From NCBI GenBank assembly GCA_900549445.1, contig UROS01000008.1, positions 1 through 30,755 on the forward strand: a DNA stretch of 30,755 nucleotides. The letters are read 5' to 3'. The first letter of the stretch is position 1. Each line of letters begins with the position of its first letter. Under the pieces are notes generated by a model. The model was not told the origin of the DNA. It did not search any database and was given only the letters and a program-made list of their open reading frames with translations. The translations under genes were made by a program, and so were the position numbers. The stretch comes from an uncultured Porphyromonadaceae bacterium. Its GTDB lineage: Bacteria > Bacteroidota > Bacteroidia > Bacteroidales > Muribaculaceae. Below, in pieces: positions 1 through 7,704 of this stretch.

Positions 1-18
1 GAATGCATTCACACGTGT

Positions 19-53
19 TTTCTCGGTGGACGTGAAGAATCACGTCCGTACAA
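19..53. repeat. REP-like dispersed palindrome, copy 1
   Basis: A perfect 8-bp inverted repeat, GGACGTGA (28-35) and TCACGTCC (40-47), encloses a 4-base loop AGAA. The surrounding 35 bases match a second copy at 19582-19616 at 31 of 35 positions, counted by hand. Short conserved hairpins repeated in intergenic DNA are typical of REP elements, which are often mobilised by RAYT transposases; no such transposase is in this window. A transcription role is possible but not shown. Confidence 0.75.
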
Positions 54-209
54 TACGCTGCTTATCAGTATATTGTTTAAGGGGGATGTTGCCTCCGAAT
101 TCATCAGATTCGCTATCCGTGGTTTTAAATGAATGAGCCGTGATTTTTGGCTAAAAAACCATGCTTAAAAACATCGTTTCTTTCCTTTTCTTAATTTTTA
201 ATAATTTCT

Positions 210-241
210 TTTGCTTTTTCGGGATTTATTTTCTACATTCG
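210..241 (+). promoter_or_regulatory. Candidate promoter of the glycogen operon
   Basis: TTTG at 210-213 is followed after exactly 20 bases by TACATTCG at 234-241, one mismatch from the Bacteroidetes primary-sigma -7 box TAnnTTTG. This gives a leader of about 75 bases before the debranching enzyme start at 324. The AT-rich context makes chance matches possible. Confidence 0.4.
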
Positions 242-323
242 TGCATTAAATCTAACCAATTGCTTGAATGCAACCTGAAAGACTACGACATTAATACTAA
301 AAATAACATAAAACTATTCATCG

Positions 324-2270
324 ATGAGCTATCTGAAGTTTGATAAAAACCTGATGATTAACCTTGAGCAGTCGCTCCCCCTGGAGATGCTCCGCACTAA
401 TCAGTCAGGTGCCTATCACTGTACGACAGTTGTCGACTGCAACACCCGCAAACAGCACGGTCTGCTCGTGGTTCCGATTCCCGAATTCGGAAACTCGTGG
501 CATGTTATGCTTTCATCGCTCGACGTCACCGTTTATCAGCACGGTGCTCCGTTCAACCTTGCCCTGCACCGTTACAACGGCGGCGTCTACAGTCCCAACG
601 GTCACAAATACATCCGCGAGTACGACTGCGAAAGTGTGCCCCGCACCACCTACCGCGTCGGTGGAGTGATTCTTACTAAAGAAAAAATCTTCATCTCCCA
701 CGAGAACCGCATCCTTATCCGCTACACACTCGTCGAGGCACATTCTCCCACAACTCTCCGATTCCGCCCCGTCCTCGCTTTCCGCGAGGCCAACGAGCTG
801 TGCATTGCCAACGACGCCATCAACACTGAGATTCCCGAAGTCCCGAACGGGGTGTCGGCATGCCTCTACAAAGGATACCCCACCCTTTACATGCAGTTCA
901 ACCACAAACCCGAATGGACCTACCAGCCAAACTGGTACAACGGGTTTGAATACGTCAAGGATCTCGAGCGCGGCGTTCCGTACTGCGAAGACCTCTGGGT
1001 GCCCGGCTACTTCGACATTCCCATTAAGAAAGGCGAGTCGATTATTTTCTCCGCCGGACTCTCCGAAGTGTCACCCCGCTCCCTCTCGAAGATGTATGAG
1101 AAGGAAGTTGCAGGCAGAACATGCCGCACCTCGTTCTTCAACTGTCTGAAAAACGCCGTCAAGCAGTGCTATCTCGTCGACGGCGACAAGATGTTCCTCC
1201 TCTCCGGCTACCCATGGGGCAAGATTCTCGCCCGCAACACCTTCATGGCCCTCCCGGGCGCCACTATCGCAATCAGTCACCGCGAGGACTTCGAACGCAT
1301 TGCCGACTCCGCCCTCGCGGCGCTCCGCCATTTCATGGCCACCGGCGAAAAAGACAGCCGCATCATCGGCATCGACCTCCCCGACATCCCGCTCTGGGCC
1401 GTATGGGCCGTCCAGCAGTATGCCAAGGCCTACGGTCTGGATGACACCCGCAGCCGCTATCTCGGCATCGTGGGTGAAATAATCGCCTACGTGCTCAAGG
1501 GCGGCCACCCCTATCTCGGTATCGACGCCAACGGCATGGTAACCACCAACGGAACAGAGAAACCCATGTCGTGGATGAACGCCTCGCTCGGCGGACGCCC
1601 CGTCGTGCCCCGCACCGGCTACCTCGTTGAGTTCAACGCACTTTGGTACAACGCCCTCGAATTCGCCGTCCGTCTCGCCGGAGACAATCCGGAGTTCGCC
1701 GGAAATGCCGCACTCTGGAAAGAGACCGCCGAGAAGATCAAACCGGCGTTCATCGACAAGTTCCTCAACGACTACGGTTACCTCTACGACTACGTGAGCG
1801 GCTCCTACGCCGACCCATCCGTGCGCCCCAACATGGCCGTGGCGATCGGACTCGACTACTCCCCCCTCGACCGCCGTCAGCGCAAAGGCGTGCTCGACGT
1901 CGTCACCCGCGAGCTCCTCACACCGAAAGGACTCCGCACACTCTCGCCGAAGAGCTACGGATACCGCCCCTTCTACCTCGGATCGCCCGAGGATCGCGAG
2001 ATGGCGCTCCACAACGGCCCCGCACGCCCCTGGCTCATGGGATTCTACGCCGACGCATATCTCAAGGTATTCGGACTCAGCGGCGTAAGCTACATCGACC
2101 GAATGCTCATAGGCTACGAAGACGAAATGGCACAGGGCTGCATCGGCTCACTCTCGCAGCTCTACGACGGCAACCCGCCCTTCCGCGGACGCGGCGCCAT
2201 AAGCCACGTCACCAACGTGGCCGAAGTGCTCCGCACCCTCACTACCCTGAAAAAATTCAACATGGAATAA
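324..2270 (+). CDS. Glycogen debranching enzyme (amylo-alpha-1,6-glucosidase, GH133-like)
   Basis: This 648-residue cytoplasmic protein belongs to the bacterial/archaeal glycogen debranching family, which removes alpha-1,6 branches from glycogen or maltodextrin. The N-terminal beta-rich GDE_N-type domain covers roughly residues 1-240. It opens with the Bacteroidetes-typical LRTNQSGAYHCTTVVDCNTR and includes a RVGGVILTKEKIFISHENR strand. The C-terminal (alpha/alpha) barrel runs from about 270 to 640, with hallmark stretches GYPWG, PEDREMALHNGPARPWLMG and, near the end, GCIGSLSQLYDG. Full length for the family, no signal peptide. The start at 324 gives the conserved MSYLKFDK N-terminus. It is the first of three glucan genes, 28 bases ahead of the glycogen synthase-like gene. 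The family call is secure; the exact chain preference is not readable from sequence. Confidence 0.93.
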   Translation: MSYLKFDKNLMINLEQSLPLEMLRTNQSGAYHCTTVVDCNTRKQHGLLVVPIPEFGNSWHVMLSSLDVTVYQHGAPFNLALHRYNGGVYSPNGHKYIREYDCESVPRTTYRVGGVILTKEKIFISHENRILIRYTLVEAHSPTTLRFRPVLAFREANELCIANDAINTEIPEVPNGVSACLYKGYPTLYMQFNHKPEWTYQPNWYNGFEYVKDLERGVPYCEDLWVPGYFDIPIKKGESIIFSAGLSEVSPRSLSKMYEKEVAGRTCRTSFFNCLKNAVKQCYLVDGDKMFLLSGYPWGKILARNTFMALPGATIAISHREDFERIADSALAALRHFMATGEKDSRIIGIDLPDIPLWAVWAVQQYAKAYGLDDTRSRYLGIVGEIIAYVLKGGHPYLGIDANGMVTTNGTEKPMSWMNASLGGRPVVPRTGYLVEFNALWYNALEFAVRLAGDNPEFAGNAALWKETAEKIKPAFIDKFLNDYGYLYDYVSGSYADPSVRPNMAVAIGLDYSPLDRRQRKGVLDVVTRELLTPKGLRTLSPKSYGYRPFYLGSPEDREMALHNGPARPWLMGFYADAYLKVFGLSGVSYIDRMLIGYEDEMAQGCIGSLSQLYDGNPPFRGRGAISHVTNVAEVLRTLTTLKKFNME

Positions 2271-2298
2271 CAACCCCTCATACCCCCTCTGACAAGCA

Positions 2299-3561
2299 AT
2301 GAAAGCATTAATGTTCGGTTGGGAATTCCCACCTCACATCCTCGGCGGTCTCGGTACTGCCAGCTACGGTCTCACCAAGGGTATGTGGGAGTGTGGCGGC
2401 ATGGACATCACGTTCGTCATCCCCAAGCCCTTCGGCGACGAAGAGAAACATTTCGCCAACATTATCGGAATGTCGCAGGTGCCAATCGCCTGGCGCGACG
2501 TGAACCGCGACTATGTTGAGCAGCGAATCGGCAAACTAATGGATCCCGACCTTTACTACAAGCTCCGCGACCACATCTATGCCGACTTCAACTACATGCG
2601 CACCAACGACCTCGGATGCCTCGAGTTCTCCGGACGCTACCCCGACAACCTCGTGGAGGAAATCAACAACTACTCCATCTGCGCCGGCGTGATAGCCCGT
2701 ACACTCGACTTCGACATAATCCATTCCCACGACTGGCTCACCTACCCCGCAGGCATCCACGCCAAGCAGGTTACCGGCAAACCCCTCGTAATCCATGTCC
2801 ACGCCACCGAGTTCGACCGCTCCCGCGGTAAGCCCAATCCCACCGTGTTCGGAATCGAGAAGGACGGCATGAACAACGCCGACCACATCATCACCGTATC
2901 GAACCTCACCCGCGACACCGTGATAAACAATTACGGCATGGATCCCGCAAAGGTCACAACCGTCCACAACGCCGTCACACCCCTCACCCCCGAGCAGCTC
3001 AACGTAACCACCACCAAACCAAAGGAGAAAGTGGTCACGTTCCTCGGCCGCATCACCATGCAGAAAGGCCCCGAATACTTCGTTGAAGCCGCCGCCAAGG
3101 TGCTCAAGAACAACCATAACGTGCGCTTCGTGATGGCCGGCAGCGGCGACATGATGGACAAGATGATCCTCCTCGCCGCAGAGCGCGGCATCGCCGACAA
3201 GTTCCACTTCCCCGGATTCCAGAAAGGCAATCAGGTATACCAGATGCTCAAGGCATCCGACGTCTACGTAATGCCATCCGTGTCCGAACCATTCGGCATC
3301 TCCCCCCTCGAGGCAATGCAGATGGGCGTTCCCTCTATCATATCCAAGCAGAGCGGATGCGCCGAAATCCTCACCAACGTCATCAAGACCGACTACTGGG
3401 ACATCGACGCCATGGCCGACGCCATAAACGGCATCGTCACCTATCCCGCCCTCTACAACCAGCTCCGCGAGGACGGCCTCGACGAAGTTAATCAGATTAC
3501 CTGGGACAAAGCCGGTCAGAAAGTCATCAACATCTACAATCAAGTCATCAACAAGAAATAA
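2299..3561 (+). CDS. Glycogen synthase-like glycosyltransferase (GT4/GT5-type, GT-B fold)
   Basis: A 420-residue GT-B retaining glycosyltransferase. The N-terminus MKALMFGWEFPPHILGGLGT carries the glycine-rich loop equivalent to the KxGGLG motif of glycogen and starch synthases. The C-terminal domain has FLGRITMQKGPEYFVEAA at about residues 250-267 and the EX7E signature SEPFGISPLEAM at about 328-340, which binds the nucleotide-sugar. Both halves needed for activity are present. Position between a debranching enzyme and a GH57 protein supports glycogen chain elongation from ADP- or UDP-glucose. The gaps to its neighbours are 28 and 31 bases, consistent with one transcript. It is shorter than classical GlgA (about 480 residues) and falls with the archaeal/Bacteroidetes GT4-type synthases, so donor specificity is uncertain. 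Confidence 0.88.
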   Translation: MKALMFGWEFPPHILGGLGTASYGLTKGMWECGGMDITFVIPKPFGDEEKHFANIIGMSQVPIAWRDVNRDYVEQRIGKLMDPDLYYKLRDHIYADFNYMRTNDLGCLEFSGRYPDNLVEEINNYSICAGVIARTLDFDIIHSHDWLTYPAGIHAKQVTGKPLVIHVHATEFDRSRGKPNPTVFGIEKDGMNNADHIITVSNLTRDTVINNYGMDPAKVTTVHNAVTPLTPEQLNVTTTKPKEKVVTFLGRITMQKGPEYFVEAAAKVLKNNHNVRFVMAGSGDMMDKMILLAAERGIADKFHFPGFQKGNQVYQMLKASDVYVMPSVSEPFGISPLEAMQMGVPSIISKQSGCAEILTNVIKTDYWDIDAMADAINGIVTYPALYNQLREDGLDEVNQITWDKAGQKVINIYNQVINKK

Positions 3562-3592
3562 ACGGCCCTGAGCCTACAAAAAATCAAGCAAC

Positions 3593-5011
3593 ATGAAAGC
3601 AATTTGTTTCTATTTTCAGATTCACCAACCGTTCCGCCTGAAAAGATACCGCTTTTTCGACATAGGCAATGACCATTATTACTATGATGACTTTGCCAAC
3701 GACGATATTGTCACCCGCATAGCCCACCGTAGCTATATTCCCGCCGCCGAATCGCTTCTGCGGATGATCGAGCAGACCGGCGGAAAATTCCGCTGCGCCA
3801 TCTCCGTCACCGGAACCGCCCTCGAACAGTTCGAGCAGTACGTGCCCGAGTTCATCGACCTTCTCAAGAAGCTTGCCGACACCGGATGCGTGGAATTCCT
3901 CGCCGAAACCTATGCCCACTCCCTCTCTTCGCTCACCGACGCCGATGAATTCGAGGCTCAGGTCAAGGCCCACGACCGCAAGCTCCACGACCTCTTCGGT
4001 GTGAAGCCCAAAGTCTTCCGCAACACCGAGCTGATATACTGCGACGACATGGCGCCTCAGATCTACTCCATGGGCTACAAAGGATGCATAACCGAAGGGG
4101 CCAAGCACATTCTCGGATGGAAATCGCCCAACTACGTCTACGCGGCAGCTACCCAGCCCAAACTGAAACTCCTGCTCAAAAACGACAAGCTCAGCGACGA
4201 CATCGCATTTCGTTTCAGCAACCCCCAGTGGGACGCATATCCCCTTACCGCCGACAAATACATCAACTGGATTGCCGAAACTCCCATGGAGGAGCAGATT
4301 GTGAATCTCTTCCTCAACCTCGAGGCTTTCGGCGAGATGCAGCCCCGTGAGAGCGGAATCTTCCAGTTCCTCGAAGCCCTGCCACGCTTCGCCGAGGAAA
4401 AAGGAATAGAATTCTGGACTCCCACAACCGCAATCACCAAACTCAAGGCAGTGGCGGAACTGTCGGTAATGCACCCCATCTCGTGGGCCGACGAAGCTCG
4501 CGACACCTCCGCATGGCTCGGCAACAAACTCCAGAACGAGGCTTTCAACAAGCTCTACTCCGTGGCTGAGCGTGTGCGTCTCTGCTCCGACCGCCGCCTC
4601 AAACAGGACTGGAACTACCTCCAGGCGTCCGACCACTTCTACTACATGTCGACCAAACACATGGCCGACGGTGCCGTCCACGCCATGTTCTCGCCCTACG
4701 ACACTCCCTTCCAGGCGTTCACCAACTACATGAACGTGCTCAGCGACTTCATCGTCCGCGTGGAAGAGCAGTACCCCCTCTCTATCGAAAACGAGGAACT
4801 CAACGCCCTCCTCACCACCATCCGCAACCAGGAGAGCGAAATCGAAACCCTCAACAAAGAAGTTGAATCCATGCGCAAAAACGTGGAGCACTTCAACGAG
4901 GAGCACCTTCTCCGCGAGAAAGCCGCCCAGGCCGAGGCTGAGAAGAAAGAGGAGAAACCTGCCAGAAAACCCCGCAAAGCCGCGCCCAAAAAGAAAAAAG
5001 AAGAGGAATAA
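3593..5011 (+). CDS. GH57 alpha-amylase-like protein with C-terminal coiled coil and Lys-rich tail
   Basis: A 472-residue GH57 protein, expected to act on alpha-1,4-glucans in the cytoplasm since there is no signal peptide. Conserved region 1 is QIHQP at residues 9-13. The nucleophile region FRNTELIY puts the catalytic Glu at 146. The region that in active members reads M-D-Y-E-x-F-G-E reads LNLEAFGEM at 241-249, so the proton-donor Asp appears to be Asn242. Related amylase-like GH57 homologues lacking one or both catalytic acids are known. Residues about 395-445 look like a coiled coil (repeated Glu/Leu/Asn heptads) and the last 30 are Lys/Glu/Pro/Ala-rich. It ends the glycogen operon, so it may be a catalytically impaired glucan-binding or scaffold protein. 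Family call is strong, activity doubtful. Confidence 0.88.
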   Translation: MKAICFYFQIHQPFRLKRYRFFDIGNDHYYYDDFANDDIVTRIAHRSYIPAAESLLRMIEQTGGKFRCAISVTGTALEQFEQYVPEFIDLLKKLADTGCVEFLAETYAHSLSSLTDADEFEAQVKAHDRKLHDLFGVKPKVFRNTELIYCDDMAPQIYSMGYKGCITEGAKHILGWKSPNYVYAAATQPKLKLLLKNDKLSDDIAFRFSNPQWDAYPLTADKYINWIAETPMEEQIVNLFLNLEAFGEMQPRESGIFQFLEALPRFAEEKGIEFWTPTTAITKLKAVAELSVMHPISWADEARDTSAWLGNKLQNEAFNKLYSVAERVRLCSDRRLKQDWNYLQASDHFYYMSTKHMADGAVHAMFSPYDTPFQAFTNYMNVLSDFIVRVEEQYPLSIENEELNALLTTIRNQESEIETLNKEVESMRKNVEHFNEEHLLREKAAQAEAEKKEEKPARKPRKAAPKKKKEEE

Positions 5012-5037
5012 TACCTAAGAGGAATAACCCCGTCCGA

Positions 5038-5061
5038 AGGCGCGCCGTTCCCGGCGCGCCT
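5038..5061. terminator. Possible intrinsic terminator after the glycogen operon
   Basis: A perfect 9-bp GC-rich stem, AGGCGCGCC (5038-5046) and GGCGCGCCT (5053-5061), encloses a 6-base loop. On the plus strand a T-rich stretch (GGTTTTTGG) follows about 7 bases later. It lies 27 bases after the GH57 stop. The T tract is displaced from the stem, so termination strength is uncertain. Confidence 0.5.
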
Positions 5062-5074
5062 GCGCTGGTTTTTG

Positions 5075-5116
5075 GTAGCTAAATTAGCTAAGTTAGCTAA
5101 TTTAGCTAATTTAGCC
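5075..5116. repeat. Short tandem repeat of TTAGCTAAT
   Basis: About 4.7 tandem copies of a 9-base unit (consensus TTAGCTAAT; one copy ends AAG and the first begins GTAG). Each TTAGCTAA core is itself palindromic. The array sits between the convergent GH57 and histidine kinase genes, ending 10 bases before the kinase stop codon. Confidence 0.8.
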
Positions 5117-5125
5117 TGAGTGCAC

Positions 5126-6355
5126 TCACACCCTTATCCTGAACCGGGTTATCCCGTCGGCATACGTGCGCAGGCTGAACGCGAATCCGTGGTTATGAAG
5201 AATTTCGCTCACGAGCATCAGCCCTATGCCGTTGCCGCTGTTTTTGGTCGTGAAAAACGGCGTGAACAGATTCTCGGCCACTTCCGGATTGATACCGCCG
5301 CCGTTGTCGGCTACTTCCAGTCCGTGTCCGGTCAGTCTTACGGTAACCGTTCCGCTCCCCGTTGACCCTGCTATGCTCTCGATGCTGTTTTTTACTATAT
5401 TCACTATCACCTGCTCGATTTGCACGGGGTCGGCACGGAGTATGACCGGATTCTCCCTCTCCACATCTGTGCTTATCCGGATCTCTCTGCCGGCTGTGAG
5501 ACTTTCCAGAAACGGAATCATCGACTCCACAAGCGCCGTAAGATTCACCTCGTGTAAATCAGGTGCGGGGAGTTTCACCATCTCGGCGTAGTTTGTCACG
5601 AAGCGGCTGAGCGAGAGCAGCCGGTCGCTGCTCGCAGTCACCGTCTCTGTAAGGTCGGGGTCGTCGGCAATCGCTGCGAGAGTGTCGAGAACAGGGGTGA
5701 CCCCCGCCACGGTATTGTTGACCTCGTGCGACATCTGCCTTATCACCTTGCCGTAGGCAGCCTTCTCAACCTTCCTCACCTCCTCCGAAAGGCTCTCCAT
5801 GAGCACGAACGGACGCTGAAAACCGCGGTCGAGAAACGTCAGCGACGACAACCGGTAGATTCTCGTGTCGCTCAATCGCACCGTACGCACCTCCCCGCGC
5901 TGCAGTTCTTCTGTCGCGCAGCGCAGCTCGTCATTATCCAGCAGACTCCGCGCGGCCGAGTTCATGTCGGAAATGCTGCCGTTGAAATCGTAGATGACGA
6001 TGCCCATGGGCGATGCCTCTATGAGCATGTCGAGAAATTGGTTACGCTCCATCACACGCAGACGCTCGTTTTTCAGCGCGTCCATCATGCGGTTGAACAC
6101 GGCGCCTATGTTGTCGGCGTCGCGCGAACCGACTTTCGCAAGGCGCGAGCTGAAATCCTGCGCCTGGAGCAGGTCTATGCCGTGTTTGAGCGCCATAACC
6201 GGCAGCAGCACGCGGCGGTAGACGATTATCCCGAGCACGAAGAGCACTGCGAGGACTGCCTCGCCGACATAAAGAGGAGTGCCCGCAAGGAAAAACGGAG
6301 CTGCTGCGGCGAGTGCCGCCGTGAGGAGCATAGCTGCGGCGAGGATTAATTTCAT
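5126..6355 (-). CDS. Sensor histidine kinase (NtrB/AtoS-like), intramembrane-sensing type
   Basis: A 409-residue two-component kinase. Two membrane helices lie at about residues 2-23 and 29-47 with only about six residues between, so there is no periplasmic sensor domain. A HAMP-like stretch follows at 48-100, then a PAS-like domain (about 105-190). The phosphoacceptor His210 sits in RQMSHEVNNT. The ATPase domain has an N box NIVKNSIESI (319-328), G1 VADNGGGI with Asp350 and G2 GNGIGL. All catalytic elements look intact. The start overlaps the end of the response regulator gene by 4 bases (ATGA), so the two are translationally coupled. It is the last gene of the exporter operon, which suggests that it senses membrane or transporter state and phosphorylates the adjacent regulator. 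Confidence 0.93.
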   Translation of the reverse strand: MKLILAAAMLLTAALAAAAPFFLAGTPLYVGEAVLAVLFVLGIIVYRRVLLPVMALKHGIDLLQAQDFSSRLAKVGSRDADNIGAVFNRMMDALKNERLRVMERNQFLDMLIEASPMGIVIYDFNGSISDMNSAARSLLDNDELRCATEELQRGEVRTVRLSDTRIYRLSSLTFLDRGFQRPFVLMESLSEEVRKVEKAAYGKVIRQMSHEVNNTVAGVTPVLDTLAAIADDPDLTETVTASSDRLLSLSRFVTNYAEMVKLPAPDLHEVNLTALVESMIPFLESLTAGREIRISTDVERENPVILRADPVQIEQVIVNIVKNSIESIAGSTGSGTVTVRLTGHGLEVADNGGGINPEVAENLFTPFFTTKNSGNGIGLMLVSEILHNHGFAFSLRTYADGITRFRIRV

Positions 6356-7683
6356 AGCTTGAGTCCGAATTTCTCCATACGGCGGTAGAGGCTCTGGCGG
6401 GTTATGCCCAGCTCGAGGGCCGCATTGCTGAGGTTGCCGCCATGCTTTTCGATGGCCGCGAGAACCGCCGAACGCTCCATCTCCTCGAGGGTCGGAGCCA
6501 CCGGAGGGGTTGCCCCCTGCCGCGCCTGAACCTCTATATCGTCAGCGGGTATGTCGGCCGAATCTATCAGCTTCTTGCCGCTTATGAGTATGCACCGTTC
6601 AACAACATTTTTCAGTTGCCTGATATTGCCGCGCCAGGGCATTTTCGAAAGAGTTTCGAGTGCCGCGGAGCTGAATTCCGGCGTGTCGGCCGGACTGTGG
6701 AGCGCGGCGAAATGTCTTACGAGCAGCGGTATGTCCTCGCGCCGCTCGCGCAGCGCGGGCAGATGGACGGTAATGGTGCTGATGCGGTAGTAAAGATCCT
6801 CGCGGAAAGTGCGGTCGGCGAGCATGGCGCCGAGGTCGGCGTTTGTGGCGGCCACCACGCGGGTGTCGACCCTCACCGGACGGCTTTCGCCGAGCGGCTC
6901 GAAGGTCTGCTGCTGCAGTACCCTCAGGAGCTTCACCTGACAGTTGAGATCGAGTTCACCTATTTCGTCAAGGAAAATCGTACCCTTGTCGGCCATCTCG
7001 AAGCGCCCGATCCGCTTGCTGACCGCGCCGGTGAAAGCGCCTTTGGCATGGCCGAACATCTCGCTTTCGAAAAGCGACTGCGGTATGCCGCCGAGGTTCA
7101 CCATCACGAGCTGCGCGTGACGGCGACGGCTGTTGCGGTGTATCGCCTGGGCAATAAGTTCCTTTCCCGTACCGTTCTCCCCGGTTATGAGCACCGAGGC
7201 GTCGGTTGGAGCGATACGCCTTACGGTCTGCAATACATCCTCGAGAAGTTTGCTCCTGCCTATTATGAAACTTCGGTCGAACTCCGGTTCGGAGATTCCG
7301 GCATCTTCCGCGCCCCCGGTCAGTTCAAGGGCGGTTGCCACACTGCGCAGGAGCATCTGCGGGTTGTATGGCTTGGTGATGAAGTCGAAGGCTCCGTATT
7401 TCATCCCCTCCACCGCAAGCGGAATCGAACCCCAGGCGGTTATGAGTATCACGGGCACCGCGGGCGCGAGAATCTTCACCCGGCGCAGAAGTTCTATGCC
7501 GTCGCGGCCGTCTACACGCTGCCCGAAGTTCATGTCCATTATGATAAGACGCGGCAGATGCGAGCGTACGGCGTCGACCGCCTCCTCCGGCGATCCTACA
7601 GCCTCTGCCTCATAGCCCGCTTTCCGCAGCAACACACTCAGAGAGCCGCGGATTACCTTATCGTCGTCAACTATCAGAATCAT
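6352..7683 (-). CDS. Sigma-54-dependent response regulator (NtrC family)
   Basis: A 443-residue transcription activator with three domains. The receiver (about 1-120) has acidic residues 6-8, phosphoacceptor Asp50 and switch Lys104. The AAA+ domain (about 135-365) has Walker A GENGTGKE (168-175), the sigma-54-contacting GAFTGA loop (215-220) and Walker B GTIFLDE (234-240). A C-terminal Fis-type helix-turn-helix (about 395-443) ends LGITRQSLYRRMEKFG. The intact GAFTGA implies genuine sigma-54 dependence. It starts 21 bases after the TolC stop and overlaps the kinase gene by 4 bases. A sigma-54-like promoter stands before the first gene of this operon at 13735-13750, so the likely target is the operon itself. 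Family call is near certain; the target is inference. Confidence 0.95.
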   Translation of the reverse strand: MILIVDDDKVIRGSLSVLLRKAGYEAEAVGSPEEAVDAVRSHLPRLIIMDMNFGQRVDGRDGIELLRRVKILAPAVPVILITAWGSIPLAVEGMKYGAFDFITKPYNPQMLLRSVATALELTGGAEDAGISEPEFDRSFIIGRSKLLEDVLQTVRRIAPTDASVLITGENGTGKELIAQAIHRNSRRRHAQLVMVNLGGIPQSLFESEMFGHAKGAFTGAVSKRIGRFEMADKGTIFLDEIGELDLNCQVKLLRVLQQQTFEPLGESRPVRVDTRVVAATNADLGAMLADRTFREDLYYRISTITVHLPALRERREDIPLLVRHFAALHSPADTPEFSSAALETLSKMPWRGNIRQLKNVVERCILISGKKLIDSADIPADDIEVQARQGATPPVAPTLEEMERSAVLAAIEKHGGNLSNAALELGITRQSLYRRMEKFGLKL

Positions 7684-7704
7684 GTCGCAAATTTAGTGAA
7701 TTTT

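Larger units (their letters stand above)
1..323. other. Gene-free upstream region of the glycogen operon
   Basis: No convincing gene is seen in this AT-rich stretch. It holds one REP-like palindrome near its left end and a candidate Bacteroidetes-type promoter at 210-241. A short frame at 161-343 is Phe/Leu/Asn-rich as expected of AT-rich DNA and runs into the debranching enzyme gene, so I do not call it. Confidence 0.6.

Noticed and set aside
161..343. Open frame of 60 codons upstream of the debranching enzyme
   Set aside because: AT-rich Phe/Leu/Asn composition, no family resemblance, contains the candidate promoter and overlaps the real gene start.
3584..4906. Long minus-strand open frame opposite GH57
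   Set aside because: Antisense shadow of the GH57 gene with no domain signature.
5075..5116. CRISPR array
   Set aside because: Units are 9 bases with no spacers and no cas genes nearby.
7688..7695. TAAATTTG promoter box just before the response regulator
   Set aside because: No -33 element at the right distance, and the transcript start would fall on the ATG itself; probably a chance match in an operon.
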